5,285 nucleotides of DNA, from NCBI GenBank assembly GCA_003537495.1, contig DPSB01000235.1, positions 1 to 5,285 of the forward strand. The letters run 5' to 3'. A program made the translations under genes and the position numbers. This DNA is from Cytophagales bacterium (GTDB lineage: Bacteria; Bacteroidota; Bacteroidia; Cytophagales; Cyclobacteriaceae). Position 1 is the stretch's first letter. Every line of letters begins with the position of its first letter. Of the stretch, positions 1 to 5,285 are shown in pieces. Below the pieces are notes generated by a model that saw only the letters and a list, made by a program, of their open reading frames with translations, ran no database searches and was not told the origin of the DNA.

Positions 1-1055
1 TCGAATCGTTCAAAAAATATTCGGTATCCGATATTAATAATCTTGCGGCACCTGAGATTAAAGACCAATTATTAAAGGCAGGTGTATGGCCAACTATTGT
101 GCAGCGTCCGTTTGGCGTTATTGCCGATCCTGCGGCTACACCAAAAGCTATTCACATTTCAGCTTTCGATACACACCCACTTGCTCCAGATTACAGTGTA
201 TTGTTTAAAGGTCAGGATCAATACTTTCAGGTGGGTATTGATGTGTTAAAGAAATTAACTTCAGGCACCGTGCATGTAAACACACATGCCACCAGCGAAA
301 TTTCAACTGTATTCTCGCAGGCTAAAGGTGTTGACTTAAATAAATTTTCGGGTCCGCATCCGGCAGGTTGTGTGGGTGTTCAGATTCACCACATCGATCC
401 AATTAACAAAGGTGACATAGTATGGACGATTGGTCCGCTTGGTGTTATTCAAATTGGTAAACTCTTTTTGAATGGCGTTTACGATACCTCTCGCTTATTA
501 GCAGTGGCTGGTTCAGAAGTTAAGAATCCGCAATACTATAAAACCTATACTGGTGCTTCGGTTAAGAAATTCATTGAAGGCAATCTCAATCAGGAACACG
601 TTCGGGTAATTTCGGGTAACCCGCTTACCGGAACAGCTATCGGTAAAGATGGCCACGTAGGTTTCTTCGACCACCACTTGTCGGTTTTGCCCGAGGGTGA
701 TTACTATGAGTTTTTAGGTTGGATTACACCATCTGCGAAGAAGATTAGTTTTCATCGCGCATTAGGTTTGCTTTCATTTCTTTCGCCAAACAAAGAACGT
801 GTAGCCGATACCAATACACATGGCGAACCACGCGCGTTTGTACAGACAGGTGTTTTTGAACAAGTAACACCTATGGATGTACTGCCCACGCATTTGTTAA
901 AAAGCATTCTGGCAGAAGACATTGATGAGATGGAAGCCCTTGGTATTTATGAAGTAATAGAAGAAGACCTTGCGTTGTGCGAGTTTGTGGATGTATCCAA
1001 GCACAAAGTACAAGAGATTTTACGCGAAGGACTTGAATTAGTACAAAACAGTTAA
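1..1055 (+). CDS. nqrA: Na+-translocating NADH:quinone oxidoreductase subunit A (NqrA), 5'-partial
   Basis: This is the peripheral cytoplasmic subunit of the Na+-NQR pump, a relative of RnfC. The frame is open from the window edge (first whole codon at 3), leaving about 350 residues. The family is about 450 residues long, so roughly the first 100, including the true start, are missing. A GTG at 99 is internal: clear NqrA sequence precedes it (LLKAGVW), and the conserved RPF follows at 105-113. Other family landmarks are an AFDTHPLAPD block near 160-190, GPHPAG at 351-368 followed by an IHHIDP-like stretch, and the C-terminal block PMDVLPT...DIDEMEALG (918-944 encodes the latter) with EEDLALCEFVDVSK. 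No transmembrane segment is apparent, as expected. nqrB starts 10 nt downstream. The identification rests on recalled family sequence and is very secure. Confidence 0.97.
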   Translation, partial: ESFKKYSVSDINNLAAPEIKDQLLKAGVWPTIVQRPFGVIADPAATPKAIHISAFDTHPLAPDYSVLFKGQDQYFQVGIDVLKKLTSGTVHVNTHATSEISTVFSQAKGVDLNKFSGPHPAGCVGVQIHHIDPINKGDIVWTIGPLGVIQIGKLFLNGVYDTSRLLAVAGSEVKNPQYYKTYTGASVKKFIEGNLNQEHVRVISGNPLTGTAIGKDGHVGFFDHHLSVLPEGDYYEFLGWITPSAKKISFHRALGLLSFLSPNKERVADTNTHGEPRAFVQTGVFEQVTPMDVLPTHLLKSILAEDIDEMEALGIYEVIEEDLALCEFVDVSKHKVQEILREGLELVQNS

Positions 1056-1065
1056 TTCAGTTGTA

Positions 1066-2268
1066 ATGAAGTTTTTGAGAAATCAGCTTGATAAAGTAAA
1101 GCACAGTTTTGAAAAAGGCGGTAAGCTGGAAAAGTATTATTATGCATATGAAGCATTGGATACTTTTATGTTTGCACCAAACACTACTAACGATGTAAAG
1201 GGTTCGCAAATTCGCGATGCTGTTGATCTGAAGCGTTTGATGATGACCGTAATCATCGCCATGGTGCCTTGTTTGCTATTTGGAATTTATAACGTAGGCC
1301 ATCAACACTTTCTGGCCATAGGCCAAACCGGTGCAACACTGGGCGAAAAAATTGGAATTGGATTGTGGCAGGTATTACCCATTGTAGTTGTTTCGTATGG
1401 TGTTGGTTTAGGAATTGAATTTGTGTTTTCTATTCTGCGCAAGCACCCGGTAAATGAAGGCTTCTTGGTTACCGGTATGCTTATTCCATTGGTAATGCCG
1501 CCTGATATTCCGCTTTGGCAAGTAGGTGTAGCTACTGCGTTTGCGGTAATTATTGGCAAAGAAGCCTTTGGTGGTACCGGTATGAATGTGGTGAATGTGG
1601 CTTTAACAGCACGCGCCTTCTTATACTTTGCTTACCCAACCGATATTTCAGGGGGAGTTTGGACTTACTTGGGCGATGCACAAGCTATAGCCGGATATTC
1701 AGGAGCAACACCTTTGGCAATTGCTGGTGATGCTGTATCTACCGGAGAAAATGTAGTGGCTTCGCTTAATACATTTGGTGCGGGTTGGAATGAAGGAGTA
1801 TTCACCCTTCAGAATCTCTTTATAGGGTTGCGCCCAGGTTCAGTAGGAGAAACCTCCACTTTGATGTGCCTGATTGGCGCGTTGATTTTGATTATAACCG
1901 GAACCGGTAGCTGGAAGATTATAGTTAGTGTTTTTGGTGGTGCTTACGCGATGGGCCTATTGTTAAACCTGGTTGGAAGTAATGCTTACACACAAATGCC
2001 TGCGCACTACCATTTAATAATTGGTGGTTTAGCATTTGGTGCAGTGTTTATGGCAACCGATCCGGTAACAGCCGCACAAACCGAAACCGGTAAATGGGTA
2101 TATGGATTTTTGATTGGATTATTTACTGTACTGATTCGGGTGTTTAACCCAGCCTATCCCGAAGGTATTATGCTGGCGATATTGTTCATGAACGTATTCG
2201 CCCCGCTGATTGATTATTTTGTAGTGAGTGCAAACAAAAAACGGAGATTACAACGTGCGACAGTCTAA
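1066..2268 (+). CDS. nqrB: Na+-translocating NADH:quinone oxidoreductase subunit B (NqrB)
   Basis: This is the large integral-membrane subunit of Na+-NQR. In the family it carries a covalently bound FMN and riboflavin and forms much of the Na+ pathway. The 400 residues compare with about 415 in Vibrio. The ATG start fits the conserved N-terminus: a basic helix with FEKGGKLEKYY (about 15-25), then RDAVDLKR (50-57) before the first membrane span (about 58-76). Many hydrophobic spans follow. Conserved blocks are RKHPVNEGF (125-133), PLWQ (149-152), KEAFGGTGMN (165-174), ARAFLYFAYP (182-191), SGAT (212-215), MATDPV (329-334) and NPAYPEG (361-367). By family knowledge Thr215 of SGAT is the phosphodiester FMN attachment site. 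Compared with Vibrio, the loop after the first span is shorter and the region around SGAT is longer. The start has no clear Shine-Dalgarno sequence, and the 3' end overlaps nqrC. Confidence 0.98.
   Translation: MKFLRNQLDKVKHSFEKGGKLEKYYYAYEALDTFMFAPNTTNDVKGSQIRDAVDLKRLMMTVIIAMVPCLLFGIYNVGHQHFLAIGQTGATLGEKIGIGLWQVLPIVVVSYGVGLGIEFVFSILRKHPVNEGFLVTGMLIPLVMPPDIPLWQVGVATAFAVIIGKEAFGGTGMNVVNVALTARAFLYFAYPTDISGGVWTYLGDAQAIAGYSGATPLAIAGDAVSTGENVVASLNTFGAGWNEGVFTLQNLFIGLRPGSVGETSTLMCLIGALILIITGTGSWKIIVSVFGGAYAMGLLLNLVGSNAYTQMPAHYHLIIGGLAFGAVFMATDPVTAAQTETGKWVYGFLIGLFTVLIRVFNPAYPEGIMLAILFMNVFAPLIDYFVVSANKKRRLQRATV
2243..2246 (+). promoter_or_regulatory. Ribosome binding site deciding the nqrC start
   Basis: GGAG lies eight bases upstream of the GTG at 2255, inside the end of nqrB. 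It is the clearest Shine-Dalgarno-like sequence at any start in this window, where most starts lack one. It supports GTG 2255 over the in-frame GTG at 2228. The role is inferred from position and sequence only. Confidence 0.6.
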
Positions 2269-2983
2269 CCTTTACATCGTATTATTTGCAGCAGGCCTTA
2301 CGGTGGTATGTGCCGGGTTGCTTGCCTTTGCTTCACAGGCGTTAAAACCTCAACAGGATGCCAACGTAGAATTGGAGCGAAAATCCAATATTCTTTCTAC
2401 CGTACTTACCCTTGAAGAAGGAGCCAGTGTTGAAAAAATTTACAACACGCGCATCCGCGAAATAGTAATTGACTATAACGGGAATGTAGTGGATAAAAAA
2501 CCGACAGATATCAATTTGGGTTCTGAGTATAGAAAAAATCCACAAGATAGATTGTTACCAGTATTTGAAGTTCGCAGTGAATCAGACCCTGAAAAGATTG
2601 AGAATGCAGTATTACCCGTATTTGGTTTCGGACTTTGGAATACAATAGCTGGTTACGTTGCTCTTGAGTCTGATTTCAATACAATTAAAGGTGTTAACTA
2701 CTCACACGTAGGTGAAACGCCAGGGCTTGGAGCTCGTATTTCATCGGCTGATATTCAGGATCGGTATAAAGGGAAGCAGATTTTTGAAGGTGATAATATT
2801 GTATCGGTAGTGATGCAGAAAGGTGAGGGTATGGATTACACAAGCGATCCGCACAAAGTAGATGGCATGTCAGGCGCAACGCTAACCGCTAAGGGAGTTA
2901 ACAATATGCTGAAAGATTATTTTCAGTGTTATGATAAATACATTAAAAAGAATCGTTCAACCAATCAACAGGCAAGTCTATGA
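2255..2983 (+). CDS. nqrC: Na+-translocating NADH:quinone oxidoreductase subunit C (NqrC)
   Basis: This is the FMN-carrying subunit, anchored by one N-terminal helix with a soluble domain on the periplasmic side. It relays electrons between the NqrD/E iron centre and NqrB. I chose GTG 2255 (MRQSNLYIVLFA...), giving 242 residues. Bacteroidota NqrC proteins typically begin with a short QSN/NSN-like leader just before the helix, and a GGAG site is well placed. GTG 2228 would add nine polar residues, and there is no usable early ATG. The membrane span is about 6-28, followed by ALKPQQDAN. The FMN-binding domain shows GFGLWNTIAGYVAL (124-137), HVGETPGLGARI (151-162) and DGMSGATLTAKGV (203-215). 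By family knowledge Thr209 of SGAT carries FMN. The gene overlaps nqrB by 14 nt, and its stop overlaps the nqrD start as ATGA. Confidence 0.96.
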   Translation: MRQSNLYIVLFAAGLTVVCAGLLAFASQALKPQQDANVELERKSNILSTVLTLEEGASVEKIYNTRIREIVIDYNGNVVDKKPTDINLGSEYRKNPQDRLLPVFEVRSESDPEKIENAVLPVFGFGLWNTIAGYVALESDFNTIKGVNYSHVGETPGLGARISSADIQDRYKGKQIFEGDNIVSVVMQKGEGMDYTSDPHKVDGMSGATLTAKGVNNMLKDYFQCYDKYIKKNRSTNQQASL

Positions 2984-3645
2984 GCACCGCAGTTGCAGAA
3001 GTAGCAGAGGTTAAAAAGTCGGAGCCCCTGTTTTCTAAAAAGAACAAGAAGCTAATTACTAATCCACTGGATATTGATAATCCAGTTACTGTACAGGTAT
3101 TGGGTATTTGTTCTGCCTTGGCAGTAACAACTCAAATGAAACCTGCCTTGGTAATGGCCATTGCGCTAACCGTTGTAACGGCAAGTTCAAACTTTATCAT
3201 TTCCATTATGCGAAACTCAATTCCGGGTCGCATTCGTATCATCGTTCAATTGGCGGTGGTATCATTGTGGGTTATTCTGGTAGATCAGTTATTGAAAGCG
3301 TATGTGTACGATGTTTGGAAACAGCTTTCCGTATTTATTGGGTTGATTATTACCAATTGTATTGTAATGGGTCGCTTAGAAGCCTATGCTATGGGCAATA
3401 AGCCTGGGCCTGCGTTATTAGATGGTTTGGGTAATGGATTTGGTTATGGATTAATTCTTTTAATAGTAGCCTTCTTCCGCGAACTTTTAGGCGGTGGTTC
3501 CATTTTTGGATTTAAAGTTTTTGAGGCAATGGGTATTACTTATCAAGGTAACGGGTTAATGTTATTGCCTGCCGGAGCCTGCGTAATTGTTGGAGTTGTA
3601 ATCTGGGTACAACGGTCGCTTAACGGCTACCGCGAAACTCATTAA
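2980..3645 (+). CDS. nqrD: Na+-translocating NADH:quinone oxidoreductase subunit D (NqrD)
   Basis: This is an integral-membrane subunit of the RnfE/NqrD family, pseudo-symmetric partner of NqrE. The two share an intramembrane iron centre (2Fe-2S in recent structures) that passes electrons across the membrane. The 221 residues compare with about 210 in Vibrio. The difference is mainly a longer, lysine-rich N-terminal tail (about 1-25) before the first span. Conserved landmarks are LGICSALAVTTQ (41-52, Cys44), RNSIPGRIRIIVQ (78-90), VDQLLKAYVYD (101-111), KQLSVFIGLIITNCIVMGR (114-132, Cys127), DGLGNGFGYG (148-157), FFRELLGGG (165-173) and NGLMLLP (191-197). Cys44 and Cys127 match the two cluster cysteines (Cys29 and Cys112 in Vibrio). 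The ATG overlaps the nqrC stop as ATGA with no Shine-Dalgarno sequence, which points to translational coupling. Confidence 0.97.
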   Translation: MSTAVAEVAEVKKSEPLFSKKNKKLITNPLDIDNPVTVQVLGICSALAVTTQMKPALVMAIALTVVTASSNFIISIMRNSIPGRIRIIVQLAVVSLWVILVDQLLKAYVYDVWKQLSVFIGLIITNCIVMGRLEAYAMGNKPGPALLDGLGNGFGYGLILLIVAFFRELLGGGSIFGFKVFEAMGITYQGNGLMLLPAGACVIVGVVIWVQRSLNGYRETH

Positions 3646-3657
3646 ACATAAGTTATT

Positions 3658-4275
3658 ATGGATTTACTTAACCTTGGTGTTCGTTCGATTTTTGTCGACA
3701 ATATGATTTTCGCCTATTTCTTAGGCATGTGTTCTTTCCTGGCTATCTCCAAAAAAGTAAAAACTGCTTTTGGATTAGGTATGGCGGTAGTATTTGTGTT
3801 GGGTGTAACCGTTCCGCTCAACTGGTTAATACAGGAGTATGTATTAAATGCTGGTGCTTTGGCTTGGTTGGGTTCTGACTTTGCCACTATGGATCTAGGG
3901 TTCTTGCAATTCATTGTATTCATCTCTGTAATTGCTGCCGTGGTTCAATTAACTGAAATGGCGGTTGAGAAATTCTCACCAGCCTTATACGGTTCGTTGG
4001 GTATCTTCCTTCCATTGATTGCAGTTAACTGTGCCATTCTTGGTGGCGCGTTGTTCATGGTTGGTAAAAATCCTCCGTTCAACTTTGCTCAATCTGTTGT
4101 GTATGGTGTAGGTTCAGGAATTGGTTGGATGCTTGCAATTGTAGCATTGGCCGGTGTGCGTGAGAAAATGAAATACTCAAATGTACCAGCCCCTTTAAGA
4201 GGGTTGGGAATCACGTTTATTCTGGTGGGCTTAATGTCACTGGGCTTTTTGAGCTTCTTGGGCTTCGCCCTGTAA
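3658..4275 (+). CDS. nqrE: Na+-translocating NADH:quinone oxidoreductase subunit E (NqrE)
   Basis: This is an integral-membrane subunit of the RnfA/NqrE family that pairs with NqrD around the shared iron centre. The 205 residues are close to the usual ~200. Several hydrophobic spans cover most of the length. Landmarks are [20 protein letters not shown] (10-29, Cys25), [11 protein letters not shown] (31-41), VPLNWL (52-57), [20 protein letters not shown] (106-125, Cys125), [15 protein letters not shown] (146-160) and [11 protein letters not shown] (167-177). Cys25 and Cys125 correspond to the two conserved cluster cysteines (26 and 120 in Vibrio). The ATG is 12 nt after the nqrD stop with no obvious Shine-Dalgarno sequence, usual for Bacteroidota. 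It is the last gene of the transcription unit here: an intrinsic terminator begins 24 nt after the stop, in the place where nqrF would normally be found. Confidence 0.97.
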   Translation: MDLLNLGVRSIFVDNMIFAYFLGMCSFLAISKKVKTAFGLGMAVVFVLGVTVPLNWLIQEYVLNAGALAWLGSDFATMDLGFLQFIVFISVIAAVVQLTEMAVEKFSPALYGSLGIFLPLIAVNCAILGGALFMVGKNPPFNFAQSVVYGVGSGIGWMLAIVALAGVREKMKYSNVPAPLRGLGITFILVGLMSLGFLSFLGFAL

Positions 4276-4299
4276 ACGGTTTAACAAAAAGAAAATCGT

Positions 4300-4329
4300 A
4301 AGGCTTCCGAACCAATCGGAGGCCTTTTT
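4300..4329 (+). terminator. Rho-independent terminator after nqrE
   Basis: The left arm AGGCTTCCGA (4301-4310) pairs with TCGGAGGCCT (4316-4325) across a five-base loop, ACCAA. All ten pairs form, one of them G-U, and A4300/T4326 extends the stem to eleven. A run of five Ts (4325-4329) follows at once, the classical intrinsic terminator layout. It should end the nqrA-E transcript. On the other strand the T-rich stretch is interrupted, so it would be a poor terminator for anything coming from the right. Confidence 0.88.
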
Positions 4330-4336
4330 ACTTTTG
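4329..4336 (+). promoter_or_regulatory. Candidate Bacteroidota -7 promoter element for the DUF502 gene
   Basis: TACTTTTG matches the Bacteroidota primary-sigma -7 consensus TAnnTTTG at every fixed position. It begins at the last T of the terminator and ends five bases before the ATG at 4342. No convincing -33 TTG/TTTG element is visible at the expected distance, since that region is the terminator stem. A downstream gene behind a strong terminator needs its own promoter, which favours the call. If real, transcription would start at or very near the start codon. Confidence 0.45.
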
Positions 4337-4341
4337 TGGAT

Positions 4342-4905
4342 ATGAAGAACAATTTGAGAAAAGTAGCCCGCTATTTTTTTAGCGGAATGTTATTTATAGT
4401 TCCGTTGCTGGCAACCGGTTATTTTGTATTCTGGTCGTTTGCGCAGCTGGATGGGTTGTTGGAGTTGCCTTACCCCGGCCTGGGCTTCCTCATTATTTTT
4501 GGAGTGATAACACTCTTTGGATATTTCATTTCCACATTCGCGCTTAACACATTTACCGATTGGCTGGATCACATCATTAACCGAATACCTTTTGTTAAAT
4601 TGATCTACTCGTCTATCAAAGATTTGATTGGTGCTTTTGTGGGTGATAAGCGCAAGTTCGATAAACCGGTATTGGTTACTATCAATAAAGAGAACACGTT
4701 GCACCAGATTGGATTTGTTACACAGGAAGATCTTACTGAGTTGGGATTAACGGATATGGTGGCCGTTTACTTTCCGCATTCGTATGCTTTTTCTGGAAAT
4801 CACTTTCTGGTTCCGAAGGCCAGCATTAAGCCTTTAAATATTTCAGGACCTGTTGCGATGAAGTTTATCGTGTCCGGAGGTATTTCGGGATTTAAGGAAC
4901 AGTAA
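4342..4905 (+). CDS. DUF502 family two-pass membrane protein
   Basis: This is a 187-residue inner-membrane protein of the DUF502 family, whose biochemical role is not established. I prefer ATG 4342 (MKNNLRKVARYFF...) over the in-frame GTG at 4336, because a basic segment directly before the first span is typical of the family and the GTG lies within a promoter-like element. There are two predicted membrane spans, about 13-35 and 47-69, separated by a short loop with YPGLGF (44-49). After the second span comes the family signature NRIPFVKLIYSSIKD (80-94), then a soluble C-terminal domain with KPVLV (108-112), IGFVTQE (123-129), VAVYFPHSYAFSGNHFLVPK (140-159) and a terminal MKFIVSGGISG (173-183). 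It follows the nqr terminator, so it is probably transcribed separately. A functional link to Na+-NQR is not supported beyond adjacency. Its stop directly abuts the mnmA stop. Confidence 0.9.
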   Translation: MKNNLRKVARYFFSGMLFIVPLLATGYFVFWSFAQLDGLLELPYPGLGFLIIFGVITLFGYFISTFALNTFTDWLDHIINRIPFVKLIYSSIKDLIGAFVGDKRKFDKPVLVTINKENTLHQIGFVTQEDLTELGLTDMVAVYFPHSYAFSGNHFLVPKASIKPLNISGPVAMKFIVSGGISGFKEQ

Positions 4906-5285
4906 TTAATTGATCACACCCGATCCAATCAACTCCTCATTTTCATACCATGCAACAAACTGACCCGGTGTTACTCCGCGTTGTGGCTTATCGAAAATAA
5001 TAAACAAACCATCTTCTCTTTTAAAGAGCGTACATGGTTCTAACGGCTGGCGATACCGGATTCTGGCCATGTATTTTTTTGATTCACCCACATTCAACTT
5101 CAAGTCTTCGCGAATCCAATGTTCATCGGCTGGCGGAACAAATAAACCTTTGCGATACAACCCGGGGTGATCATCGCCACTGCCGGTGTAGATGATATTC
5201 TTATCGGTATCGGTGCCAATTACAAACAATGGTTTTTCATAACCACCAATGTTTAAACCTCTGCGTTGGCCAATAGTGTAGAAGT
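4906..5285 (-). CDS. mnmA: tRNA-specific 2-thiouridylase MnmA, C-terminal part (5'-partial)
   Basis: MnmA (TrmU) is the cytoplasmic ATP-dependent enzyme that thiolates U34 at position 2 in tRNAs for Glu, Gln and Lys, taking sulfur from a persulfide relay. The window holds the last 125 residues of a protein normally about 360-400 long. The frame is open through the window edge, so the N-terminal ATP-binding (PP-loop) domain and catalytic cysteines are outside. The visible part begins FYTIGQRRGLNIGG, the highly conserved MnmA segment, followed by KPLFVIGTDTDKNIIYTG. The C-terminal beta-barrel domain then shows RIRYRQPLEPCTLF and ends with GVTPGQFVAWYENEELIGSG. A TTG at 5229 is internal, since conserved sequence precedes it. 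The gene converges on the DUF502 gene with no spacer, and no terminator of its own is visible. Confidence 0.96.
   Translation of the reverse strand, partial: FYTIGQRRGLNIGGYEKPLFVIGTDTDKNIIYTGSGDDHPGLYRKGLFVPPADEHWIREDLKLNVGESKKYMARIRYRQPLEPCTLFKREDGLFIIFDKPQRGVTPGQFVAWYENEELIGSGVIN

Noticed and set aside
99..1055. A complete 318-residue gene starting at GTG 99
   Set aside because: The same frame is open to the window edge and encodes conserved NqrA sequence before this GTG, so the gene is 5'-truncated by the window.
1302..1559. Minus-strand open frame of 85 codons inside nqrB
   Set aside because: It lies wholly inside a strongly conserved gene, is low in complexity and has no family resemblance, so it is a shadow frame.
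3108..3401. Plus-strand open frame of 97 codons inside nqrD
   Set aside because: It is an out-of-frame shadow of nqrD with no recognisable domain.
1..4275. An rnf operon (ferredoxin:NAD+ oxidoreductase) instead of nqr
   Set aside because: Rnf has the order C-D-G-E-A or similar with a ferredoxin-like RnfB. Here an NqrA with its DIDEMEALG C-terminus, a full NqrB and the A-B-C-D-E order fit Na+-NQR.
4390..4704. Minus-strand open frame of 104 codons opposite the DUF502 gene
   Set aside because: The opposite strand encodes a well-conserved family signature in this region, and the minus-strand translation shows no domain.
4901..4916. Short palindromes (AATTAATT, TGATCA) at the convergent stop codons
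   Set aside because: They are too short and AT-rich to form a stable hairpin or to suggest a regulator site, and stop codons on both strands create such symmetry by themselves.
4906..5229. A complete small gene starting at TTG 5229 on the minus strand
   Set aside because: The frame continues to the window edge with the conserved MnmA segment FYTIGQRRGL, so it is the 3' part of mnmA.

Overview
The window is a stretch of a Bacteroidota chromosome. The proteins read like Bacteroidota versions of their families. Most genes lack a clear Shine-Dalgarno sequence, and the one promoter-like site matches the Bacteroidota -7 consensus TAnnTTTG. The base composition is moderate and AT-leaning. A Cytophagales-type or related lineage is plausible, but the sequence alone does not settle the genus.

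Positions 1-4275 on the + strand hold a tightly packed run encoding subunits of the sodium-pumping NADH:quinone oxidoreductase (Na+-NQR): nqrA (5' end outside the window), nqrB, nqrC, nqrD and nqrE. Junctions are a 10-nt gap (A/B), a 14-nt overlap (B/C, using the preferred nqrC start), a 4-nt ATGA overlap (C/D) and a 12-nt gap (D/E), so they are almost certainly one operon with translational coupling. The key cofactor residues are visible: the threonines that carry covalent FMN in NqrB (SGAT, Thr215) and NqrC (SGAT, Thr209), and the four membrane cysteines of NqrD (Cys44, Cys127) and NqrE (Cys25, Cys125) that hold the intramembrane iron centre. A strong intrinsic terminator follows nqrE directly. 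nqrF, the NADH-oxidising FAD/2Fe-2S subunit that usually ends this operon, is not in the window, so it must lie elsewhere if the pump works.

Positions 4276-4335 hold the terminator and an overlapping promoter-like element. They are followed by a DUF502-family two-pass membrane protein (4342-4905, +). Convergent to it, with stop codons directly abutting, is the 3' part of mnmA (4906-5285, -), the tRNA-uridine 2-sulfurtransferase, whose 5' end is outside the window.

Together NqrA-E form the membrane and quinone-side part of a complex that moves electrons from NADH to quinone and exports Na+. The last two genes look like unrelated housekeeping neighbours. I found no RNA gene, mobile element, CRISPR array or convincing undescribed system. 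The points worth a second look are the missing nqrF, the compact terminator/promoter junction and the gene overlaps.
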